Source: JANNOG01 sp050329835 (GTDB taxonomy: Bacteria; Actinomycetota; Actinomycetes; Actinomycetales; JBBAYJ01). Taken from it: a stretch of 9,872 nucleotides of DNA. Of this stretch, positions 1 to 9,773 are shown one piece after another. Position numbers and translations under genes: made by a program. Where the stretch lies: the NCBI GenBank assembly GCA_050329835.1, contig JBHJOJ010000195.1, positions 1 through 9,872 of the forward strand, written 5' to 3'. The notes under the pieces are model-generated. The model did no database searches and was not told the origin of the DNA. It saw only the letters and a program-made list of their open reading frames with translations. Within the stretch, counting starts at the first letter, position 1. Each line of letters starts with the position of its first letter.

Positions 1-1154
1 ACGACGTCCGCCGCCCGGCGCTCCGCGGGCGCGGCCCCCGGGTCGCCCCGCAGCGCCCGGACGCCGGGGACCCGGGCGAGGCGGGCCGCGGCGGGATGGT
101 CGTCGAGGCGGCCCACCTCGTCGTGCACCAGTGCCAGCCGGGGCGCGAGGAAGCACACCTCCGGGTCCTCCCCGCCCGCCGCGGCGAGGCGGGCGGCGAC
201 GTCGTAGAGCGCCCCACGGCGCAGGTCGGCGGGCTCGCTGACGAGTTGGGCGAAGGCCAGGACGCCCGCCTCGACGTCCGGCTCCCACGGCACCACGGAG
301 GTGGGCAGCAGGTCCTGCCGCCGGACCCGGCGCACCGCGCGCGCCCGCTCCAGGGGGTTGGGCCCGGCGTCGGCGAAGAGCAGCCCCTGGGCGTGGCGGA
401 AGCCGAGGGCGTGGAGGGCGTCGGCCTGCTCCTCGTCCTCGACGCCCTCGGCGATGATCGTCATGCCGAGCGAGCCCGCGAGGTCGACGGCGGCCCGCAC
501 GATCGACCGGTCGGGGCCGTGCGCCGTGGCCCCGACCACGAAGGACCGGTCGAGCTTGAGCACGTGGACCGGCAGCCGCCGCAGGTGGTCGAGGTTGGCG
601 AAGCCCATCCCGAAGTCGTCGAGGGCGAGGCGCACCCCCATTCGCGCCAGTCGGACCAGGGCCGGACGGACGTCGTCGGCGACCGCCGCGTTCTCGGTGA
701 TCTCGAGGACGAGCGCCGACGGCACCAGGCCCTCGTCCCGCACCACCCGCTCCACGAGCTCCGGGAAGCCCGGATCGACCAGCTGGGCCGGCGAGACGTT
801 CGTGCTCACCGTGGCCGTGGACAGCGCGGACGACCGACGCCACCGGGCCGCCGCCCGCACGGCCAGGGACAGCATGCGCTCGCCGAGCTCGCCGATGACG
901 CCGTGCGCCTCGGCGAGGGGGACGAACGACGACGGCGGGACCGTGCGCCCGTCCGGGTCCTCCAGCCGGGCGAGGGCCTCGAAGCCGATGACCTCGCGGT
1001 CCGGCAGCGAGACGATCGGCTGGAAGTGCGCGGTCACCAGGCCGCGCCGCACCGCGTCGGCCAGTGCCTCGGGAGTCGGGCGCACGCCGGGACCGCCGGC
1101 CGCCCCCCGCTCACCGGAGCCCGCCGGCGTGACCGCGGACACCCCTGCCGCCAT
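1..1154 (-). CDS. EAL-domain cyclic-di-GMP phosphodiesterase, C-terminus cut by window edge
   Basis: The visible 384 residues hold a nearly complete EAL domain (about residues 35-275), which hydrolyses cyclic-di-GMP to pGpG. The signature residues are all present: E59-A-L, N119 in the NVS motif, the LEITE motif around residue 151, the DDFG pair D179/D180, K200 in LKLD, E236 in AEGVE and Q256 in QGLLF. An active enzyme is therefore likely. There is no GGDEF domain before it, no signal peptide and no membrane segment, so it should be cytoplasmic. Residues 290-384 form a further region, rich in Ala, Arg and Asp, that I do not recognise; it continues past base 1 and may be a sensory domain. The gene lies 69 bases (ATG start at 1154) or 15 bases (alternative in-frame GTG at 1208) after the aceB stop on the same strand, so co-transcription is plausible. 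Neither start has a well-spaced ribosome binding site; GTG at 1157 is also possible. Confidence 0.88.
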   Translation of the reverse strand, partial: MAAGVSAVTPAGSGERGAAGGPGVRPTPEALADAVRRGLVTAHFQPIVSLPDREVIGFEALARLEDPDGRTVPPSSFVPLAEAHGVIGELGERMLSLAVRAAARWRRSSALSTATVSTNVSPAQLVDPGFPELVERVVRDEGLVPSALVLEITENAAVADDVRPALVRLARMGVRLALDDFGMGFANLDHLRRLPVHVLKLDRSFVVGATAHGPDRSIVRAAVDLAGSLGMTIIAEGVEDEEQADALHALGFRHAQGLLFADAGPNPLERARAVRRVRRQDLLPTSVVPWEPDVEAGVLAFAQLVSEPADLRRGALYDVAARLAAAGGEDPEVCFLAPRLALVHDEVGRLDDHPAAARLARVPGVRALRGDPGAAPAERRAADV

Positions 1155-1223
1155 CACGGGACCCGTGTCGTCACCCGTCGCATCCTGCGCATCATCGCAG
1201 GGTGACACCCCTCGGGGGGAGGG

Positions 1224-2891
<1,668 letters not shown>

Positions 2892-2916
2892 CGTGTCGTC
2901 CCCTTCGTCGGGATGT

Positions 2917-2952
2917 ACCGGCGGGTCGGCACCGGCGGGTCGGCCGGCGGGT
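2917..2952. repeat. 14-base tandem repeat in the aceA-aceB gap
   Basis: The plus strand reads ACCGGCGGGTCGGC at 2917-2930 and again, identically, at 2931-2944. A further partial copy (CGGCGGGT) follows at 2945-2952, ending at the aceA stop codon. The repeat fills most of the 61-base gap. It contains GGCCGGC-type self-complementary bases and could fold in the transcript. Its role, if any, is unknown; simple sequence expansion in GC-rich DNA is enough to explain it. Confidence 0.85.
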
Positions 2953-4320
<1,368 letters not shown>

Positions 4321-4411
4321 GGGGTCCTCCTCGTCGGGGCGGCGCCCGGCTGACCGGGGCCGTTCGCACGAGATTGACCCGTTCTTCCGGGCCGAGGTCT
4401 GGTGAGAGCCT

Positions 4412-4433
4412 CGAAAGAAGTGCATTTCTTCCG
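4412..4433. promoter_or_regulatory. imperfect palindrome, candidate operator for aceA and the RamB-like gene
   Basis: A 22-base inverted repeat centred on TGCA (4421-4424) has arms CGAAAGAAG and TTTCTTCCG, with seven of nine positions per arm complementary. It is a strikingly AT-rich patch in very GC-rich DNA. It covers the expected -35 region of the plus-strand regulator gene and is centred about 102 bases upstream of the aceA start, so a bound protein could repress its own gene and control aceA. The RamB-like protein encoded alongside is the natural candidate ligand. The known RamB/PrpR sites of Corynebacterium and Mycobacterium share a TTTGCAAA-like core; here the TGCA is conserved but the flanks differ, so the match is not direct. 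Confidence 0.55.
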
Positions 4434-4434
4434 C

Positions 4435-4440
4435 TATCGT
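4435..4440 (+). promoter_or_regulatory. probable -10 element for a leaderless RamB-like transcript
   Basis: TATCGT at 4435-4440 fits the actinobacterial -10 pattern TAnnnT. Transcription starting about seven bases downstream would begin at or next to the ATG at 4448. There is no Shine-Dalgarno sequence in the intervening CGACTCC, which agrees with a leaderless mRNA, common in actinobacteria. No consensus -35 is visible; that position is occupied by the palindrome at 4412-4433. Confidence 0.5.
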
Positions 4441-4447
4441 CGACTCC

Positions 4448-5947
4448 ATGGCAATCGTCGACGCGGCGCCCGGCGCCGGGACCGGGCTCGCGGCGGGCGG
4501 TGCGGCGGCCGGCGACCCCGGCGCCGACGGGGTGGACGCCCTGACGCTGGGCCGCCGGGTCCGGCACCTGCGCCGGGGGCGGGGCTGGACCCTGGCCCGC
4601 CTCGGCGAGGCCGCCGGGATGAGCGCCGGCCAGCTCTCCCTGGTCGAGAACGGCCGGCGCGAGCCCCGGCTGTCCCAGCTCCGCCGCCTGGCCGGAGCCC
4701 TCGGCACCACCGCCACCGCCCTGCTCGCCCCCGAGCCGCCGTCGCGGCGGGCCGCGCTGGAGATCGCGTGGGAGCGGGCGCAGCGCAGCGACCTCTACGC
4801 CGGGCTCGGGCTGCCGGGGCTCCGGGTGGGCCCGCGTACGCCCACCGACGTCGTCGAGACCCTCGTCGGGCTGTACGACGAGGTGGTGCGCCGGGCGACG
4901 ATCGCGGCGGCCACGCCCGAGGAGGCGCGGCGGGCCAACCGCGAGCTGCGGGCGGAGATGCGCCGCCGCGACAACTACTACGCCGAGATCGAGGCCGCCG
5001 CGGCCGGCCTGCTGCGCTCCGTCGGGCACGCCGGCGGCCCGATGTCGCAGCGCCTGCTCGGCCGCCTCGCCGGGCACCTCGGGTTCGAGATCCACCGGGT
5101 GCCCGCCCTGCCGCACTCCACCCGCTCGGTCACCGACCTGCGCAACCGGCGGCTGTACATCGAGCTGGGCGGCTCCGGCGGGCACGACGAGCGGACCATC
5201 GTCCTGCAGACGCTGGGGCATTTCGTCCTCGGGCACACCGACCCCCAGGGGTACCCCGACTTCCTCCGCCAGCGCGTGGAGTCCAACTACTTCGCGGCTG
5301 CCATGCTCGTCCCCGAGGCCGCCGCCGTCCCGATGCTCACCTCGGCGAAGCAGCGGCGGGAGATCGACGTCGAGGACCTGCGCGACGGGTTCGCCGTGTC
5401 GCAGGAGACCGCCGCCCACCGCTTCACCAACCTCGCCACCCGCCACCTCGGCCTGCCGGTGCACTTCATGCGGGTCGACCGCAGCGGCGTCATCCACAAG
5501 GCGTACGAGAACGACGGCGTCCGCTTCCCGACCGACGCCACGGGGGCGATCGAGGGCCAGTACGTCTGCCGGCACTGGACGGCCCGGGTGGTGTTCACCG
5601 CCACCAACGGCAGCACGCCGTACCACCAGTACACCGACACCCCGACCGGCACGTTCTGGTGCACCGCCCACCTCGACCGCGGCGGCGAGATCGCCGTCGC
5701 GGTGGGCGTCCCGCACGCCCACGTCAAGTGGTTCCGCGGCCGCGACACCACCGAGCGGTCGGCCTCGCGCTGCCCGGACGAGTCGTGCTGCCGCCGCCCG
5801 CCGGAGCGCCTCGCCCGCCGCTGGGACGGCCACGCCTGGCCCTCGGCGCGCGCGCAGTCCCACCTGCTGGCCGCGATGCCCCCCGGCACGTTCCCCGGCG
5901 TCGACGACACCGAGGTGTACGAGTTCCTCGAGCAGCGCATGGGGTAG
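4448..5947 (+). CDS. ramB: RamB/PrpR-type transcriptional regulator (XRE HTH, IrrE-like, short-chain acyl regulator)
   Basis: A 499-residue DNA-binding regulator in the family that controls acetate and propionate metabolism in actinobacteria. Residues 33-93 form an XRE-type helix-turn-helix (LGEAAGMSAGQLSLVENGRR around 52-71). Residues about 195-290 match the ImmA/IrrE-like domain, but the zinc motif HExxH is absent: the corresponding stretch reads QTLGHFVLGH (254-263), so it is not a working protease. The C-terminal third (about 300-490) is the short-chain fatty acyl regulator domain, which binds acyl-CoA in relatives. It carries C374, C405 and the C442/C447/C448 group; mycobacterial PrpR uses conserved cysteines here for a [4Fe-4S] cluster. 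The first 33 residues are a low-complexity Ala/Gly stretch. Divergent placement from aceA-aceB points to a local regulator of the glyoxylate shunt. RamB and PrpR are paralogues; I favour RamB from context (no prp genes seen). Confidence 0.9.
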   Translation: MAIVDAAPGAGTGLAAGGAAAGDPGADGVDALTLGRRVRHLRRGRGWTLARLGEAAGMSAGQLSLVENGRREPRLSQLRRLAGALGTTATALLAPEPPSRRAALEIAWERAQRSDLYAGLGLPGLRVGPRTPTDVVETLVGLYDEVVRRATIAAATPEEARRANRELRAEMRRRDNYYAEIEAAAAGLLRSVGHAGGPMSQRLLGRLAGHLGFEIHRVPALPHSTRSVTDLRNRRLYIELGGSGGHDERTIVLQTLGHFVLGHTDPQGYPDFLRQRVESNYFAAAMLVPEAAAVPMLTSAKQRREIDVEDLRDGFAVSQETAAHRFTNLATRHLGLPVHFMRVDRSGVIHKAYENDGVRFPTDATGAIEGQYVCRHWTARVVFTATNGSTPYHQYTDTPTGTFWCTAHLDRGGEIAVAVGVPHAHVKWFRGRDTTERSASRCPDESCCRRPPERLARRWDGHAWPSARAQSHLLAAMPPGTFPGVDDTEVYEFLEQRMG

Positions 5948-5980
5948 AGACGCCCCGACATGCCAGGTCGGTCTCTCTGC
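5947..5980 (+). terminator. possible weak terminator after the RamB-like gene
   Basis: GAGAC at 5947-5951 pairs with GTCTC at 5971-5975, and CGAC at 5956-5959 with GTCG at 5967-5970. This gives an imperfect hairpin with a four-base bulge and a seven-base loop, followed by TCTGC. It begins inside the stop codon of the regulator. It has no clear T-run, as is usual in this group, so termination is only an inference. Confidence 0.35.
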
Positions 5981-5989
5981 CACGCCACG

Positions 5990-6052
5990 CCTACTCTGCC
6001 GAGGGACGTGACAGAGTAGGTGACAGAGTAGGTGACAGAGTGGCAGAGTAGG
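5990..6052. repeat. 12-base direct repeats with inverted copy upstream of the AlbA_2 ATPase gene
   Basis: GTGACAGAGTAG occurs at 6008-6019 and 6020-6031 in perfect tandem, and as GTGACAGAGTGG at 6032-6043. A partial unit CAGAGTAG follows at 6044-6051, so the array ends six bases before the GTG at 6058. An inverted copy, CCTACTCTGCC, sits at 5990-6000 and is the exact reverse complement of GGCAGAGTAGG at 6042-6052. The core CTACTCTG (5991-5998) can therefore pair with any of three downstream CAGAGTAG copies (6012-6019, 6024-6031, 6044-6051), giving alternative stem-loops, or the units can serve as protein-binding half sites. The inverted copy also contains TACTCT (5992-5997), a TAnnnT -10 candidate. 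Placement directly before the coding region suggests regulation. Confidence 0.85.
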
Positions 6053-6057
6053 GGTTC

Positions 6058-6142
6058 GTGGAGACCGCCGCGCTGGTCGCTCGGGTCCGTCGGCTGGGTA
6101 CGGATCTGACGGAGGTGGAGGTCAAGGCGGCGACGGGGGGGG
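6058..6142 (+). other. 5' end of the AlbA_2 ATPase gene, displaced frame
   Basis: From a GTG at 6058 the frame encodes 28 residues ending VEVKAATGG, which is the expected first strand of a Schlafen-type AlbA_2 domain (the E-x-K-x-A pattern followed by a glycine pair). The next residues of the family, roughly LPxxxxETVSAFANGTGG, appear only in the frame that starts at TTG 6143. The two halves join perfectly if the eight-G run at 6135-6142 is one base shorter, giving a 581-residue protein. An in-frame TAG at 6049-6051 excludes any earlier start. The only ribosome binding candidate, AGGGG, is just three bases away, so this start is either weak or leaderless. In the sequence as given, this frame continues as a meaningless extension to 6450. 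Confidence 0.75.
6135..6142 (+). repeat. G8 homopolymer at the frameshift point
   Basis: Eight consecutive G residues lie at the point where the two halves of the AlbA_2 domain change frame. Seven would restore the reading frame. Runs of this length are prone to replication slippage, to polymerase slippage during transcription, and to sequencing error, so three explanations remain open. Confidence 0.95.
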
Positions 6143-7804
6143 TTGCCGAGGACCGCGATGGAGACGGTGTCGGCGTTCGCCAACGGTACCGGTGGCGTCC
6201 TGCTCCTCGGGCTGTCGGAGCGGGACGGGTTCGAGCCGGCAGCCGGCTTCGACGCCCCGGCGGTCCGCGATGCGTTGGCGCGGGCGTGTGCGGACGACCT
6301 CGAGCCTCCGTTGCGGGCGCCCGTCGACATCGAGGAGTTCGAGGGCCGGCCCCTCGTGCGGCTCGACGTGCCCGAACTCGATGCCGTCGACAAGCCATGC
6401 TTCCTCAAGGCCCGGGGCGCCTACCACGGGTCGTTCATCCGAAGTGGTGACGGGGACCGGCGGCTGACCAGCGACGAGGTGAGTCAGCTGCTCTCCAACC
6501 GGGCGCAGCCGCTCCACGACGCCGAACCGGTGACGGACGCCGGCGTGGACGACCTCGACCCCGAACTGGTCGGGGCGTGGCTCTCGAGGGTGCGCTCCCG
6601 CGCTCCCAGGTCGTTCGTCGACCTCGACGAGGTGTCGGCGTTGTTGCGCGTCCGCGCTGCGGTGAGGGTGCACGACCGTGTCGTCCCGACGCTGGCGGGG
6701 CTGCTGTGCCTCGGCGCCTACCCCCAGCAGTTCTTCCCGCAGCTCTTCGTGTCGTTCGTCTCGCTGCCGGGCCTCACGATGGGGGAGGAGTTGGCGGACG
6801 GCACCCGGTTCCTGGACAACCAGTCGTGCGACGGCCCGATCCCGCAGATGATCGAGGAAGCCGTCGAAGCGGTGCGCCGAAACATGCGCGTCGCCTCGAT
6901 CATCCGGGGAGCGGGCCGACGTGATCGCTACGACTACCCGGTGGAGGCGGTGCGGGAACTGATCGTCAATGCGGTCATGCACCGCGACTACAGCCCCGGG
7001 GCTCGCGGCACGCAGGTGCAGGTCGAGCTGTACCCGGACCGCCTGGTGGTCAAGAGCCCGGGTGGTCTGTACGGCGGGGTCGAGGTCGGTCAACTCGGGG
7101 TGGTCGACGTGTCCTCGTCCCGGAACGCGGTGCTGGCGAAACTCCTGGCCGACGTCCCGATCGGGCGCAGCGGTGACGTCGTGTGCGAGAACCGCGGTTT
7201 CGGCATGTCCCGGGTCGTCGGGCGGCTGCGCGACGCCGGGATGAGCCCGCCCCGCTTCGACGCCACACCGGCGCACCTGCACGTGACGATCCCGCAGCAC
7301 GCCCTGCTCGACCCCGACACCGTGAGCTGGATCGGGACGCTGGGTGCTGCGGACCTCACCGACGCCCAGCACCTCGCTCTCGCCATCATGCGCGGCATCG
7401 GATCGGTCTCCAACGAGATGCTGCGGGTCTGGGGGGTCGAGGCCCACCCGGCGACCCAGGCGCTGACGGACCTCGTCTCGCGTGGCCTGGCCGTCAAGCA
7501 CGGCGGCCGTCGCTACGCCCACTACGAACTGGCCGATGTCGACACCGGTGGACTCGTCGCCGAGGTCATGGCGCCGACCGGGCGGGCCGACGCTTCGAGC
7601 CTCCCGCCGATCGACCCGAAGCTCGCGGCGGTCGTGCAGGCGGTCCGCTCCGGCCGGACGACGTCCCGGGCGATCCAGGAGCTGCTGGGCCTCTCGTACT
7701 CCGCCACGATCCGTCGTGTCCGGGCGGCTCGCGATGCCGGGCTCATCGCGGAGACCGGCTCCCGGCACAGCAAGGCCCAGAGCTACCGGGCCGTGCAGCG
7801 CTGA
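6143..7804 (+). CDS. AlbA_2 / GHKL-type ATPase DNA-binding protein, 5' frameshift
   Basis: The intact frame encodes up to 553 residues. Residues 6-24 (METVSAFANGTGGVLLLGL) with the preceding displaced segment make an AlbA_2 (Schlafen-like) putative nucleic-acid-binding domain extending to about 110. Residues 265-385 match the GHKL ATPase-like C-terminal domain of this family (annotated as ATP-dependent DNA helicase RecG-related or ATP-binding protein): ELIVNAVMHRDYSPG at 272-286 is the N-box with N276, and NRGFGMSRV at 350-358 a later nucleotide motif. Two winged-helix-like segments follow (about 405-455 and 495-540). These proteins are usually thought of as transcriptional regulators; some relatives occur in defence loci. 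The TTG at 6143 has no usable ribosome binding site, but an internal ATG at 6158 has GAGGA five bases upstream, giving 548 residues lacking the first strand. Codons such as GAT, GAA, TTG, CCA and CGT are more frequent than in neighbouring genes, hinting at separate ancestry. Function is otherwise unknown. Confidence 0.85.
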   Translation: MPRTAMETVSAFANGTGGVLLLGLSERDGFEPAAGFDAPAVRDALARACADDLEPPLRAPVDIEEFEGRPLVRLDVPELDAVDKPCFLKARGAYHGSFIRSGDGDRRLTSDEVSQLLSNRAQPLHDAEPVTDAGVDDLDPELVGAWLSRVRSRAPRSFVDLDEVSALLRVRAAVRVHDRVVPTLAGLLCLGAYPQQFFPQLFVSFVSLPGLTMGEELADGTRFLDNQSCDGPIPQMIEEAVEAVRRNMRVASIIRGAGRRDRYDYPVEAVRELIVNAVMHRDYSPGARGTQVQVELYPDRLVVKSPGGLYGGVEVGQLGVVDVSSSRNAVLAKLLADVPIGRSGDVVCENRGFGMSRVVGRLRDAGMSPPRFDATPAHLHVTIPQHALLDPDTVSWIGTLGAADLTDAQHLALAIMRGIGSVSNEMLRVWGVEAHPATQALTDLVSRGLAVKHGGRRYAHYELADVDTGGLVAEVMAPTGRADASSLPPIDPKLAAVVQAVRSGRTTSRAIQELLGLSYSATIRRVRAARDAGLIAETGSRHSKAQSYRAVQR

Positions 7805-7838
7805 CGACCGGCCTGCCGGATCGGCCGCACGTCCTCGC

Positions 7839-7865
7839 ACCCGGCTGCCTCGGTCGCGGCCGGGT
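7839..7865 (+). terminator. possible hairpin after the AlbA_2 ATPase gene
   Basis: ACCCGGC at 7839-7845 is complementary to GCCGGGT at 7859-7865 with a 13-base loop. It lies 35 bases after the stop codon and just before the putative GlnR boxes. The stem is short, there is no T-run, and such pairings are common in this base composition. Confidence 0.3.
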
Positions 7866-7867
7866 CC

Positions 7868-7914
7868 GTAACGCGGCGTTCACGTGATGCGCCGATTCGT
7901 CACGTAGCTGTCAC
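7868..7914 (+). promoter_or_regulatory. putative GlnR-binding elements upstream of amtB
   Basis: Two paired elements are visible: GTAAC-n6-TTCAC at 7868-7883 and GTCAC-n6-GTCAC at 7899-7914. They start 31 bases apart (about three helical turns). The actinobacterial nitrogen regulator GlnR binds pairs of the type GTnAC-n6-GAAAC upstream of amtB-glnK-glnD, and the a-site halves fit well here. The second halves (TTCAC, GTCAC) deviate from GAAAC, so the call rests on partial motif match plus position. The site ends 95 bases before the amtB start, leaving room for a promoter, although I see no consensus -10. Confidence 0.5.
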
Positions 7915-8009
7915 CCGGGCCACTCGCCGCGGCAACACGGACCGACGACCTTGAGCGGCACGCGTTCCCACCGGGCCCACCGCGCCCGGGACACGAGAGG
8001 TGTGACCGA

Positions 8010-9322
<1,313 letters not shown>

Positions 9323-9326
<4 letters not shown>

Positions 9327-9661
9327 AGCTCATCACAGCCGTCGTCAAGCCCCACAAGCTCGACGACATCAAGAACGCCCTCGAGGCCCGCGGCGTCCAG
9401 GGCATGACCGTGTCCGAGGCCTCCGGCTACGGCCGCCAGCGCGGGCACACAGAGGTCTACCGGGGCGCCGAGTACACGACCGACCTCGTCCCCAAGGTGC
9501 GCATCGAGGTGCTCGTGGAGTCGGCCGACTCCGCCGACGTCCTCGACACCATCGTCAAGGCCGCCCAGACCGGACGGATCGGCGACGGCAAGGTCTGGGT
9601 CGTGCCGGTCGACGACGTCGTGCGGGTGCGCACCGGCGAGACCGGCGAGGACGCCCTGTAG
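9323..9661 (+). CDS. glnK: PII nitrogen regulatory protein GlnK
   Basis: A 112-residue trimeric signalling protein that reads 2-oxoglutarate and ATP/ADP, and docks on AmtB to block ammonium entry. MKLITAVVKP at the N-terminus is the family start. The T-loop (about 36-55) contains RGAEYTTDLVPK with Y51, the residue modified by GlnD (adenylylated in actinobacteria such as Corynebacterium and Streptomyces). The nucleotide-site motif TGRIGDGKVWV (about 83-93) includes K90. Length is exactly that of the family. It overlaps amtB by four bases and has a strong AAGGAGG at 9306-9312 within the end of amtB, ten bases before the ATG. The GlnK rather than GlnB name is chosen from the amtB linkage. Confidence 0.96.
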
Positions 9662-9673
9662 TGACCGGACGCG

Positions 9674-9708
9674 CGACCGTGGCCGGACCCCGGGTCCGGC
9701 CACGGTCG
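9674..9708 (+). terminator. strong stem-loop between glnK and the glnD-like gene
   Basis: A perfect 16-base-pair inverted repeat (9674-9689 with 9693-9708) encloses a three-base loop, 12 bases after the glnK stop. No T-run follows; the next bases are CCCCCCGGGGGA. In high-GC actinobacteria such hairpins often act as terminators. As the next gene is in the same direction and normally belongs to the same operon, it may instead attenuate expression or stabilise the amtB-glnK message. Confidence 0.75.
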
Positions 9709-9773
9709 CCCCCCGGGGGACCATGGCGGCCTGGCGGCCCCGGCCGTCGATCCCGGGGTCGAGGGGAGGCGAG

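Noticed and set aside
1..285. HD-GYP, DICT or GAF domain in the EAL protein's C-terminal part
   Set aside because: I looked for family signatures in residues 290-384 and found none convincing; the region is left as unrecognised.
4321..4411. A minus-strand promoter for aceA
   Set aside because: One must exist, but no -10/-35 pair stands out. CAATCT-like matches on the minus strand are too weak to call.
6008..6051. CRISPR array or a run of leader peptides
   Set aside because: The 12-base units abut each other with no spacers, so this is not CRISPR. The GTG-ACA-GAG-TAG reading is three residues long, lacks ribosome binding sites and is more simply a by-product of the repeat.
6122..7840. Minus-strand open frame opposite the AlbA_2 ATPase gene
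   Set aside because: No recognisable motif. The plus strand carries conserved AlbA_2 and ATPase motifs throughout.
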